From contig JAGB01000002.1 in assembly GCA_000526435.1 (NCBI GenBank), forward strand, positions 988,888 through 1,052,887: a DNA stretch of 64,000 nt, read 5' to 3'. The stretch's first letter is position 1, and every line of letters begins with the position of its first letter. The DNA comes from Caldicoprobacter oshimai DSM 21659 (lineage in GTDB: Bacteria > Bacillota > Clostridia > Caldicoprobacterales > Caldicoprobacteraceae). Of the stretch, positions 32,830-41,189 are shown in pieces. A program made the position numbers and the translations under genes. The notes beneath the pieces are model-generated. The model was not told where the DNA came from and made no database searches. It saw only the letters and a program-made list of their open reading frames with translations.

Positions 32830-33600
32830 CTAGGCTGACCGCTCCATGCTCAGCTTATCCGCAACCAGAGCAATGAATTCCCCATTGGTAGGCTTCTCGT
32901 TCTTGCTATATACGACATACCCGAACAGTTTGTTGATGTTCTCCACCTTGCCACGGCTCCAAGCCACATCGATGGCGTGGCGAATAGCCCGTTCAACCTT
33001 GCTGGGAGTAGTATTAAACTTTTTAGCAATGCCGGGATAAAGCTCCTTGGTAATGTGGTTTATGAGTTCGGAATTCTCCACCACCATCTTGATGGCTTCT
33101 CTCAAGAAGTGATAACCTTTGATGTGAGCAGGGATTCCAATGGTCAAGAATATGTTTGAAATTCTTTCTTCAAGGTTTTCGCTTTTTCCAGCACTGGCTA
33201 CATTTGCCTTGGCCGGTTCGACTTTACGCATGACTTCCCTTATCCTCTTTACCATCATTCCTAAATCAAACGGCTTTACCATATAATATTTAGCGCCCAA
33301 TTCTATGGCCCTTCTAATCAAGTCCTCCTGCCCTACTGCCGACAGGCATATCACCGAAGGAAACGATTGCAGGCCAGCTGTACTAAGATGCTCAAGCACT
33401 CCTAAGCCATCCAGCTGGGGCATGATCATATCCATGATGACTACATCAGGGCAGACCGCCTTTATGACCTCCAGGCCTGTCACTCCATCGCAGGCTACTC
33501 CAACCACTTCCATATCGTCTTGCATGTCGATGTACTCTTTTAATATCCCCCTTATACCCACATTATCATCCAATATGACAACCTTGATTTTCGATCCCAT
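32830..33600 (-). CDS. spo0A: Stage 0 sporulation protein A
   Basis: 256 residues. The receiver domain (5-120) has the acidic pair D11/D12, phosphoacceptor D57 in [10 protein letters not shown], and the Lys of MVKPF. The C-terminal DNA-binding domain (about 150-256) contains [22 protein letters not shown]. It is the phosphorelay-controlled master regulator of entry into sporulation and evidence that this organism forms spores. ATG at 33600 with AAGGAG upstream. It stands alone, not next to spoIVB as in many Firmicutes. Confidence 0.97.
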   Translation of the reverse strand: MGSKIKVVILDDNVGIRGILKEYIDMQDDMEVVGVACDGVTGLEVIKAVCPDVVIMDMIMPQLDGLGVLEHLSTAGLQSFPSVICLSAVGQEDLIRRAIELGAKYYMVKPFDLGMMVKRIREVMRKVEPAKANVASAGKSENLEERISNIFLTIGIPAHIKGYHFLREAIKMVVENSELINHITKELYPGIAKKFNTTPSKVERAIRHAIDVAWSRGKVENINKLFGYVVYSKNEKPTNGEFIALVADKLSMERSA

Positions 33601-33768
33601 TTCCCACCTTCACTCCTTAAAACAGTATTTTTGATGTTAGATCTGCACGAATTTTGTTATTTTAAATCGAAATTTCCCATAATTAGTATAATTTGTAAAA
33701 CACTCTTTTATTTTACCATATTTCTTTGGAATTTGGAAGGAGGTGTTAACAATATTTTTACACAAGAA
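33601..33768. other. Upstream region of spo0A
   Basis: An AT-rich stretch of about 170 nt holding the spo0A promoter. No gene seen. I could not assign -35/-10 boxes or Spo0A boxes with confidence. Confidence 0.4.
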
Positions 33769-33802
33769 AAAGGACAAAACGCCAAATATAGCGCTGTCCT
33801 TT
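33769..33802 (-). terminator. Terminator after the unrecognised acidic protein gene
   Basis: On the minus strand AAAGGACA/TGTCCTTT with an inner CGC/GCG pairing across a small bulge, followed by five T. It lies about 90 nt past the stop of the gene at 33893-35341. Confidence 0.7.
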
Positions 33803-33829
33803 CTGTCTTTACACCTCAGTTTAAACAAC

Positions 33830-33915
33830 AAGGATATGCAATTTCTCGCACGTAATACGAGAGGCAACAGTATATATTTACAACAGGTTAGCTCAATAAG
33901 GATATGCAATTTCTC
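33830..33915. repeat. 18-bp direct repeat at the 3' end of the unrecognised gene
   Basis: AAGGATATGCAATTTCTC occurs at 33830-33847 and again at 33898-33915, 68 bp apart. The second copy encodes the C-terminal EIAYP residues of the gene at 33893-35341. The first lies beyond its stop. Confidence 0.85.
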
Positions 33916-35341
33916 CTGTGTAAGCGTCGACATACAGCAGCCAGTAGCCTATCCCATAACCGTACCTTGATGGCACCCATCTGGAAAATCCCTGCATAAA
34001 CATGGATGGCATGGTACCGTATGGTCCAGGAATTCCATATGCCACATAACGAACTTTGCCGTTCTCCTTTACAAGCCCCACGATGTAATGGTCATAATAA
34101 TAGACACTGTCCATATGCTGGGCTCCTATGTAGGCATACTGGCCATAATCATCCACGTATGGCACCTCAATCCATTGGACCTCTCCCATCTCCACCATAA
34201 ATGGATAAACCCTTCTATGGGTTTCAAACAACCTGGTATAATATTCCTTGGTCTTCTCCCAGTAGGTTTGTTTGTCAACTAAGTCCGATTTATGCCATTG
34301 AATAACGCTTTCTCTCTCAAGAGGTTTCTGCTCAACCTCATCAATCTGCCTTTGAGCTTGCTCCTCTTCAAATAGTATCTCTTCCGCTGCAGCTTTCTCG
34401 GTTTTGTATTCTTCATCCACCTCGGCCCCTTGAGATATATTTTCCAGCAGGATAGCCGTTTCACCATCAGCTCCGACCTGAGCAACTTCATCGCCCTTCG
34501 CCTCAAGCACTTCTTGAAGCGCTTCAGACGCGCTATCACGGTCATCGGTCTGTTCCTCCACCGCCTCTTCATCCCTCTTTGCCTCATACACCAGCGTTGC
34601 GTCGTCTTTCAACTCCTCTGCATCACCATCTAAACCTTTCATGTCAACATCTTCTGGTTCCTTTTTTGTTTGTTCCTGTTCCCTCTGCATTTTTCTATCG
34701 CCTATTTCATCCTCCAGTTTTTTGCTCTGCAGCAAAGGTCCCAGCGCTGCAATTATATCCTGTATAGTTCTCTGCTTTTTATTTTCCATTGAAAATGGCA
34801 TTTCGCTTTGGACCACCTCACGTTTTTCCCTTTCAACCGGCTGCACATCGCTGCGCTCCTTCCTGCCGTCAAATGTCGGCTTTACTGTTTTATTGTAAAA
34901 TTGCCCGATATCCCTTTTTATTCGTCCCCCCCAATCCAGTTCCACCCGCTTGTTGGCATAGCCCACCAACGGATACCTGATATCATCGTGGCCATTATGC
35001 ACAACGGCTAGTCCATGGAATTGGTCAAGAGAATAACCTGAACCGCCAATATTGTTCACATTTATTTCCACAGTGCATTCTCCACGTCCCCGTTGGTCAA
35101 CATAGATGCTGGCAATCTTTTGGGGAGGAATCCCTTCCTGTGCCGACACCAAAAAGACGTCATATCCTTCCTGATCAGCGCCTTGGGGCTTTAAATCCTG
35201 CACGTGAAAATACATCTTACATTTATCGTTTCGCACCTCAATTTTACAGTAACCAGCAGCCGGCTTTTCAGCTTTAATATTGAATCTCGTATCCCTGGGC
35301 TGTAAAATAACAAATGAACGATGATAATACCCTTTAGCCAA
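33893..35341 (-). CDS. Unrecognised protein: beta-rich N-domain, acidic linker, Tyr-rich C-domain
   Basis: 482 residues, function not recognised. Residues about 1-150 form a compact domain (FVILQPRDTRF, CKIEVRNDKCKMYFHVQDLKP, YDVFLVSAQEGIPP). Residues about 165-360 are a Glu/Asp/Lys-rich, probably disordered linker. Residues about 365-482 are rich in Tyr, Gly and Pro (YVDDYGQYAYIGAQH, YGIPGPYGTMPSMFMQGFSRW). No signal peptide is seen with this start. TTG at 35341 has AGGAGG eight bases upstream. Earlier codons run into the rsmA terminator. The spo0A/rsmA/yabE context hints at a spore-related role. Confidence 0.7.
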   Translation of the reverse strand: MAKGYYHRSFVILQPRDTRFNIKAEKPAAGYCKIEVRNDKCKMYFHVQDLKPQGADQEGYDVFLVSAQEGIPPQKIASIYVDQRGRGECTVEINVNNIGGSGYSLDQFHGLAVVHNGHDDIRYPLVGYANKRVELDWGGRIKRDIGQFYNKTVKPTFDGRKERSDVQPVEREKREVVQSEMPFSMENKKQRTIQDIIAALGPLLQSKKLEDEIGDRKMQREQEQTKKEPEDVDMKGLDGDAEELKDDATLVYEAKRDEEAVEEQTDDRDSASEALQEVLEAKGDEVAQVGADGETAILLENISQGAEVDEEYKTEKAAAEEILFEEEQAQRQIDEVEQKPLERESVIQWHKSDLVDKQTYWEKTKEYYTRLFETHRRVYPFMVEMGEVQWIEVPYVDDYGQYAYIGAQHMDSVYYYDHYIVGLVKENGKVRYVAYGIPGPYGTMPSMFMQGFSRWVPSRYGYGIGYWLLYVDAYTGEIAYPY

Positions 35342-35398
35342 TTCTTCTCCCTCCTTTTTCCTTTTTACTAATAAATATATGAAGCAAAGCAAAAAAAG

Positions 35399-35426
35399 AA
35401 ACCCCAATTCAACAGAATTGGGGTTT
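35399..35426 (-). terminator. Terminator after rsmA
   Basis: A perfect 11-bp stem AACCCCAATTC/GAATTGGGGTT with a 4-nt loop, followed by TTCTTTTTTT on the minus strand. It lies 25 nt past the rsmA stop. Confidence 0.92.
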
Positions 35427-35449
35427 TTCATCGCCTATCGCACGCTCAT

Positions 35450-36346
35450 CTATTGGCCTTTTTGGCTTTCCAGGCACAGCGCGTTGGCCATATCAGCGTA
35501 TTGCTGTATTGCCAGATCCTCCCCCCTCATTTTGGGATCGATGTTACATTTTTTCAACATGTCCTGCAATTTCTGTTTGTCCACGCCTTCCATCTCCAAA
35601 GCGGTCAAGGCATTGAGCACGGTCTTGCGCCTCTGGCCGAAGGCTGCCTTTACCACTTTGAAAAATACCGTGGGGTCTTGCACATGCACGGGAGGATTCG
35701 GCCTTTTTCTAAGCAGCACAATGGCCGAATCCACCTTGGGAGGAGGGATAAATACGTTGGCCGACGCCACAGCCACTATTTCAGGGCAGGTGTAGTACTG
35801 AACAGCAATGGACAGCATTCCATAATCCTTTGTGCCCGCTACAGCCGTCATTCTCTGTGCCACTTCCTTTTGCACCATGACCACCATGGCCTCAAAAGGA
35901 AGGTTGCTTTCCAAAAACATCATCAACACCGGGGTGGTAATGTAATAGGGCAGATTGCCCACTACCTTAAAGGGCCGCTGACCAAAATACTTCTGCACCA
36001 GCTGCTTTACGTCCAGCTTAAGGACATCCCCCTGGATCAGTTCCACATTGGAGCAGCCTGCCAAGGTCTCATTGAGAATGGGAAATAGCCTCTTGTCTAT
36101 CTCAATTGCCACTACAAGCTTTGCAGCATTTGCCAGCTCCCTGGTCAAAGTCCCTATCCCTGCTCCAATCTCCAGCACGACATCTTGCCTGTCAAGCTCA
36201 GCTGCCTGTATTATCTTCATAAGTATGTTTCTGTCAATCAGGAAGTTCTGCCCCAAACTCTTTTTAAAATTAACCCCATATCGGGCCATAAGCTCCTTTA
36301 CGACTCTTGGCGAAGTAAGCGGTTGTATATCCTTACACATCATCAT
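35450..36346 (-). CDS. rsmA: 16S rRNA (adenine1518/1519-N6)-dimethyltransferase
   Basis: 298 residues (KsgA). The SAM site VLEIGAGIGTLTRELA and the catalytic NLPYYITTPVL are present, with the N-terminal FKKSLGQNFLID signature. It dimethylates two adenines of the 3' hairpin of 16S rRNA. The ATG at 36346 overlaps the yabE stop by 4 nt, so translation is coupled. The rnmV gene usually found between yabE and rsmA in Bacillus is absent. Confidence 0.96.
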   Translation of the reverse strand: MMMCKDIQPLTSPRVVKELMARYGVNFKKSLGQNFLIDRNILMKIIQAAELDRQDVVLEIGAGIGTLTRELANAAKLVVAIEIDKRLFPILNETLAGCSNVELIQGDVLKLDVKQLVQKYFGQRPFKVVGNLPYYITTPVLMMFLESNLPFEAMVVMVQKEVAQRMTAVAGTKDYGMLSIAVQYYTCPEIVAVASANVFIPPPKVDSAIVLLRKRPNPPVHVQDPTVFFKVVKAAFGQRRKTVLNALTALEMEGVDKQKLQDMLKKCNIDPKMRGEDLAIQQYADMANALCLESQKGQ

Positions 36347-37368
36347 TTAGGAAAATATACTTTAACACTCCTTCTGCCAAATCTCAAGCACTGGTTTTCA
36401 CTCTCCATAAAGATATCGATCCTGTATCCCTTGACAGCCCCTCCAATATCCATGGCCTTATAGTAACCGTTTAAGTGCTCCCATCCTCTGGGAAACTCTA
36501 TATACACCGTTTTGTACAACGGAATTATCCTGGGGTCTACTGCGATGTACCCCACCTTTGGCATAACGCCCGTTTTAGTAGGCCTGCCGGTATGGGTATA
36601 AGCTGTAGCCTCAAAAGTCTTTACCGTTGAATAGCGCAAAACATCGCCACGCGAGGTTATCTTCTTCTTTACCGTTCCAACATGCACAATGCGATTTACC
36701 GGCTGTACCGCCACCTTTTCCTCTATCACTTTCCTGGATATCTCCTGGCCATCTCGATAGGTAACCAGTATCTTCCTTTGAAGTTCTCCTTCTCTGCCCT
36801 CCTGAACGACCTTCTGTACCCCTTCGTCCATATTGTCATCTTTTTTAACGATCACGCTGTAGGCAATGGGTTCCTTTTCTATTATAACCTCCTCGTCGTA
36901 TCTGGTCACTATGATCTTTTCCCGTGGAATGGCGCCGGCATCCAACCTGTAGTTTACCACATCCTTTTCTCTTAAGGCAACACCAGCCTTGTTGAGTACA
37001 TCAGCTACCGTAGCGCCTTTAGGAAGGTATACCGTTTTCTCCTTTTGATCAGCTACAACATAGAAAGGCAAGGTACGCGTTATCTCAATGACGACACCAT
37101 CGTGAAGCCTATATCCTCTATCGAGATTTATGCTGTCTCCTGGTCCCAGCTCAATTTCATATTTCTTCAAAAAATCGCCAACCGTTTTCTCTAGAGTAAC
37201 TATTTCGACCTCCCGGCCATCATCTCTCAACGTGACTGCATAGCTTACGCTGTCTATATAATGGACAGCTGCGGCCGAAGCTCCGCTTAATACCAGCAGG
37301 GCAACCAACACTGCCAAAAAAAACTTGCTTTTTGAAGCCCCACCTGCCCTGCCTATTTGAGGTTCCAT
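36343..37368 (-). CDS. yabE: YabE-like cell-wall protein: DUF348, G5 and 3D domains
   Basis: 341 residues. An N-terminal membrane anchor (about 14-36) is followed by ubiquitin-like DUF348 repeats (about 42-90 and 100-150, e.g. KTVGDFLKKYEIELG, ATVADVLNKAGVALRE), a G5 domain (about 165-240) and a C-terminal 3D domain. The 3D domain has its three Asp in VDPRIIP, AMDIGGAVKG and RIDIF. It is related to resuscitation-promoting factor and MltA-fold wall hydrolases. ATG at 37368 follows GGAGGGTGAT. The gene is divergent from the plus-strand PBP. Confidence 0.93.
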   Translation of the reverse strand: MEPQIGRAGGASKSKFFLAVLVALLVLSGASAAAVHYIDSVSYAVTLRDDGREVEIVTLEKTVGDFLKKYEIELGPGDSINLDRGYRLHDGVVIEITRTLPFYVVADQKEKTVYLPKGATVADVLNKAGVALREKDVVNYRLDAGAIPREKIIVTRYDEEVIIEKEPIAYSVIVKKDDNMDEGVQKVVQEGREGELQRKILVTYRDGQEISRKVIEEKVAVQPVNRIVHVGTVKKKITSRGDVLRYSTVKTFEATAYTHTGRPTKTGVMPKVGYIAVDPRIIPLYKTVYIEFPRGWEHLNGYYKAMDIGGAVKGYRIDIFMESENQCLRFGRRSVKVYFPK

Positions 37369-37712
37369 GAATCACCCTCCTTCATTCGTCAATGGCTTTA
37401 CGGGGGCCACATGCAGTAAAAACAGCTAAAAAAGCTGTTACTACATTGTAATACTTTTTTAATATTTTGTCAACATTTTGTAACATTTATGGCATGTGCA
37501 TTGCTGTAGCCATAAGGTCCCCAAAAGTAAAGCCATCTCCAAATTTTTAACCATATTTTCCTTATTCTATTTCTATATTATTCCATAGGATATGGACTCT
37601 ATACCCCTTGATTGTGATGGACAAAGAAAATTTTATGGATGAACCTTTGAACAATATATGATAAAATATACAAAAGTAATGGATTATTAACTTAAAGAGG
37701 TGAACCGCTCTC
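37369..37712. other. Divergent intergenic region between yabE and the PBP gene
   Basis: 344 nt without a gene. It carries the yabE promoter at 37445-37473 and, at the expected 5' end of that transcript, a small hairpin (AACAGC/GCTGTT, 37421-37439). The part next to the PBP gene is AT-rich. I could not assign a confident plus-strand promoter, and I see no c-di-AMP riboswitch signature although such elements often precede wall-hydrolase genes. Confidence 0.6.
37445..37473 (-). promoter_or_regulatory. yabE-rsmA promoter
   Basis: TTGACA (37468-37473) and TACAAT (37445-37450) on the minus strand with a 17-nt spacer: a strong sigma-A-type promoter about 77 nt upstream of yabE. Confidence 0.75.
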
Positions 37713-39743
37713 ATGAAGAGATTTTTAATGGCAATAGCGCTAGGCTTAATCATGTGTTGGACAGTATCGAGTTGTTCCAAGCCCAATCCTGAAGAGCCTG
37801 CCAACGCCTACCTGGATGCCTGGAAGCAGGGCAGGTATCAGGACATGTATGAACTTCTATCGTCGGATTCGCAATCCTCTATCAATCAACAGGACTTTGT
37901 AAACAGGTACACTAACATATTTTCTGCCATCAAATTAAATAAGCTAGAAATCACCACAGAGGAAATTCTAATCGAAGGCGACAAGGCCTATCTTCCCTTT
38001 AGAGCGACATTTCATACCGGTACCGTCGGAACCTTCGAGTACGAGTATACCCTCCCGTTGGTGCTGGAGGATAAGCAGTGGAAGATCGCCTGGTCTCCCT
38101 CCCTCATATTTCCCATCATGCATGAAGGAGACAAGGTAAGGATCACTCAGCACAGCGCCAAAAGAGGGGTGATCACCGACAGGGAGGGTAACCAGCTGGC
38201 AGTTGATGGACCAGTTTATACGGTAGGAGCCAAACCGTCGGCCATCCCCGATATCGATGGCTTTGTAAAGGCCTTGGCACCCCTTATAGAAATGGATGAA
38301 AGCGCTATACGCAACATACTCAACCAAAAATGGGTAAAGGACAACCCTGACCTATTCGTACCCATCAAAAATCTTCCATTTAATATCTCCGAGGATTACA
38401 AAAATCAGCTCCTCAATGTAAAAGGGGTTATGCTTTCCAGCAAAAGCCATACCACGCGCCAGTATCCCATGGAGCAGGCATTCGCCCATGTAACGGGGTA
38501 TGTACAGCAGATCAATCAGGAAGAGTTGAAGGAAAAGTCACCTGAGGGGTATGAGGCAGAAGACTTGATTGGACGGCAGGGGGTCGAAGCAGCGCTGGAA
38601 GAAAAGCTAAGGGGCCGTAGAGGCTATACGCTCTACATAGAGGACAAAGAAGGAAAACAAAAAAACGTGATAGCAAAAGTGGAACCTCAGAACGGCAACG
38701 ACGTTATGCTGACCATCGACCCTGACCTTCAAAAAACCGCATACGAGGCATTAAAAGGCCATAAGGGCAGCGTTGTAGCCCTAAACCCCGCCACTGGCGA
38801 GGTACTGGCCCTGGTGAGCCAGCCGTCCTTTGACCCCAACATATTCCCCGTGGGGGTGTCTCCCTCCTCGTGGAAGACCATATCCCAGGACCCCAACCAT
38901 CCGCTTATAAACAGGTGCGTACAAAGCCTATATCCTCCAGGATCTGTATTTAAACCCTTCACGGCAGCCATGGCCCTGGAGGGGGGGATAATTACACCCC
39001 AGACCGTAGTGCCCGAAGCTCAAAAAGAAGAATGGGTTCCATCCCCCAACTGGACGGCCCCGCCAATCAGGCGGGTACCCCATCCGCCAGGGGAGGTAAA
39101 CCTGCGCAATGCCATCGTGTGGTCCGACAACATATTCTTCGCATGGACCGGCTTAAAAATAGGCTATAAAGACTTCGAAGCCTTTGCTAACCGATACGGG
39201 CTGGGCACATCTCTCCCCTTCATCCTGCCGGTCAAAAGCTCCCAGGTGAAAAACGATACAACCCAGTGGAGCGATCCTTTGCTTGCAAACACCAGCTATG
39301 GACAGGGCGAAATGCTGGTAACTCCCTTGCAGATGGCCGCGATGTACACCGCTTTTTATAACGGCGGCGATATGATGCTTCCACAGCTTATAAAGGAAAT
39401 CCGCACCGCATCCGGCCAAACCGTGGAATCCCTACAGCCCAAGCCATGGCTGGAGGACGTGATACCCAAGCAGCACGTGGAGACCCTCCTGCCCATACTG
39501 GTGGACACAGTGGAGGACCCAACAGGGACGGCCCATAAAGTAAAAATCCCTGGACTTACCATCGCTGGCAAAACCGGGACCGCCCAGGTTGGAGACAAAA
39601 AAGAAGAGATAGCGTGGTTTATCGGATTTACCTTAAATGCTGAAAGACCCCTTCTGGTATGCGTAGCACTGGAGGTGCCAGCAGGTGAAGGGGATATAAA
39701 GCTGGACATAGCCAGGAGGATGTTCGCCGAATATTACCGGTGA
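37713..39743 (+). CDS. Class B penicillin-binding protein (MecA_N type), probable lipoprotein
   Basis: 676 residues. A signal with a lipobox-like VSSC (Cys 21) is followed by an NTF2-like MecA_N domain (about 28-140), a PBP dimerisation domain (about 150-310) and the transpeptidase. Its motifs are PPGSVFKP (SxxK), WSDN (SxN) and IAGKTGTAQ (KTG). It cross-links peptidoglycan outside the membrane. The architecture matches B. subtilis PbpC and staphylococcal MecA, so reduced beta-lactam affinity is possible but cannot be read from sequence. It is one of the few plus-strand genes here and is convergent with the radical SAM gene. Confidence 0.92.
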   Translation: MKRFLMAIALGLIMCWTVSSCSKPNPEEPANAYLDAWKQGRYQDMYELLSSDSQSSINQQDFVNRYTNIFSAIKLNKLEITTEEILIEGDKAYLPFRATFHTGTVGTFEYEYTLPLVLEDKQWKIAWSPSLIFPIMHEGDKVRITQHSAKRGVITDREGNQLAVDGPVYTVGAKPSAIPDIDGFVKALAPLIEMDESAIRNILNQKWVKDNPDLFVPIKNLPFNISEDYKNQLLNVKGVMLSSKSHTTRQYPMEQAFAHVTGYVQQINQEELKEKSPEGYEAEDLIGRQGVEAALEEKLRGRRGYTLYIEDKEGKQKNVIAKVEPQNGNDVMLTIDPDLQKTAYEALKGHKGSVVALNPATGEVLALVSQPSFDPNIFPVGVSPSSWKTISQDPNHPLINRCVQSLYPPGSVFKPFTAAMALEGGIITPQTVVPEAQKEEWVPSPNWTAPPIRRVPHPPGEVNLRNAIVWSDNIFFAWTGLKIGYKDFEAFANRYGLGTSLPFILPVKSSQVKNDTTQWSDPLLANTSYGQGEMLVTPLQMAAMYTAFYNGGDMMLPQLIKEIRTASGQTVESLQPKPWLEDVIPKQHVETLLPILVDTVEDPTGTAHKVKIPGLTIAGKTGTAQVGDKKEEIAWFIGFTLNAERPLLVCVALEVPAGEGDIKLDIARRMFAEYYR

Positions 39744-39752
39744 GCATCCTCC

Positions 39753-40343
39753 TCATTTTATCATTTGGCGTACCTTAAGCTGAGCTCCTATATCCTCGGC
39801 AATTGCACGACACCTTTCAATATCTTCAGGAGATAGCACATCTACCACCGAAAGCACCACTGTTGGGATGACCTTCACGCACTCCCTGGCAAACTGCAGA
39901 ACGCCTTCAAAGGCTTGCTTTCCATAGCCCGAATGGCATATGGCGTCATACTGTTCAGCAGTGGGCGCATTGAGGCTTATGGATATTACATCCACCAATC
40001 CTTCGAGCAATGGCACCACGTTCCTACCATGATAGAGGTTGGCTTGGCCGTTGGTGTTGACCCTCACCCTGCCCCCCTTTTTCTTTACTTCCCTTGCAAT
40101 CTCTATGAGCTCCTCAAGCCTCATCATGGGCTCCCCAAACCCACAGAACACTATTTCGCTGTACCGAGTGGGATCCCCTATCTGTTGCAGTACCTCTTGG
40201 ACAGTGGGCTCCTTGTCCAGCCACAGGTTATACTCTCCCACGCCCTCATAGGTATTACGTATGCAGAAATCACAGCAGTTGGTACACCGATTAGTCAAAT
40301 TGATGTATAAAGCATCCCCTAGCCTATAAACATAGGTATCCAT
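39753..40343 (-). CDS. TatD-associated radical SAM protein
   Basis: 196 residues. The radical SAM cluster motif CTNCCDFC (CxxxCxxC) follows YINLTNRC near residue 20, with FCGFGEPMMR as the GGE-like SAM motif. It matches the small radical SAM family that is regularly adjacent to tatD in Firmicutes. Its substrate is unknown. ATG at 40343 has AGGAG eight bases upstream. It follows tatD in the same operon. Confidence 0.88.
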   Translation of the reverse strand: MDTYVYRLGDALYINLTNRCTNCCDFCIRNTYEGVGEYNLWLDKEPTVQEVLQQIGDPTRYSEIVFCGFGEPMMRLEELIEIAREVKKKGGRVRVNTNGQANLYHGRNVVPLLEGLVDVISISLNAPTAEQYDAICHSGYGKQAFEGVLQFARECVKVIPTVVLSVVDVLSPEDIERCRAIAEDIGAQLKVRQMIK

Positions 40344-40398
40344 TTCCCCATCTCCTTTTTCATCAGCCTTACTTACCATCTTTAATTTTTAAACACAG

Positions 40399-41172
40399 TT
40401 ACTCAATTTTAAATAGCTTTTTTGCATTATTCAAGGTAGCCTCAGCGATTTCCTCAAAGGACATTCCTCGAATTTCCGCGATCTTTTCAGCCACCAGCCT
40501 CACATATGCTGGATTGTTGCGCTTGCCCCGATGAGGTGTAGGCGCCAGATACGGGCTATCGGTTTCAATGACCAGCCTGTCGAGAGGAATTTTTTGGGCT
40601 ACCTCCACCGGCCGTTTGGCATTTTCAAAAGTGACAGGGCCACCTAAAGAAATATAAAATCCAAGGTCCATGAAATCCTTTGCCATCTCCCAGCTGCCTG
40701 AATAGCAATGCATTACCCCGCCCAATATCCTATCCCTTTTGGCTTTAAGTATGTCCAGCACATCGGCGTGGGCATCCCTGTCGTGTATGATTATAGGCAT
40801 TCCCAGGCTATATGCCAGGTCTATTTGCCGGGCGAACCACTCCTTCTGCAGCTCCCTGGGCGAAAAATCGTAATAATAGTCCAAGCCGATCTCGCCAATT
40901 GCCACAACCTTATCGCTTTTAGCGATGGTTTCAAGAGCGTCCAAATCTTCGCTGCCCATCTGCGACACCTCATGGGGATGGACCCCCACAGCAGCGTATA
41001 TGAAAGGATATCGCGCTGCCAGCTCCACCGACATACGAGAGGTTTCAAGGGTGGAGCCTACATTTACAACGTAGGCCACACCCTTTTCAGGCAATTCTTC
41101 AATCAGCTGTTTCCTGTCCTCATCAAATCTTTCATCCTCCAGATGTGCATGGGTATCAAACAACATCTCCAT
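40399..41172 (-). CDS. tatD: TatD-family metal-dependent DNase
   Basis: 257 residues, TIM-barrel amidohydrolase fold. Metal ligands are visible in FDTHAHL, the Glu of GEIGLDYY, the His of IIHDRDAH and GVMHCYSG, and the Asp of IETDSPYLAP. Family members are 3'-5' exonucleases for single-stranded DNA or RNA. It lies directly after metG, as in Bacillus (metS-tatD). The start is ATG at 41172, with a second ATG two codons later equally possible. Confidence 0.94.
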   Translation of the reverse strand: MEMLFDTHAHLEDERFDEDRKQLIEELPEKGVAYVVNVGSTLETSRMSVELAARYPFIYAAVGVHPHEVSQMGSEDLDALETIAKSDKVVAIGEIGLDYYYDFSPRELQKEWFARQIDLAYSLGMPIIIHDRDAHADVLDILKAKRDRILGGVMHCYSGSWEMAKDFMDLGFYISLGGPVTFENAKRPVEVAQKIPLDRLVIETDSPYLAPTPHRGKRNNPAYVRLVAEKIAEIRGMSFEEIAEATLNNAKKLFKIE

Positions 41173-41189
41173 CCCCTCAATCCTCTTTT

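Noticed and set aside
33637..33933. 98-residue minus-strand frame downstream of the unrecognised acidic protein gene
   Set aside because: It overlaps that gene's end and its terminator, is Leu/Ile/Cys-biased, and has no ribosome binding site.
37369..37712. c-di-AMP (ydaO-type) riboswitch upstream of yabE
   Set aside because: Such riboswitches often precede wall-hydrolase genes, but the leader here is only about 70 nt with one small hairpin, too short for that RNA.
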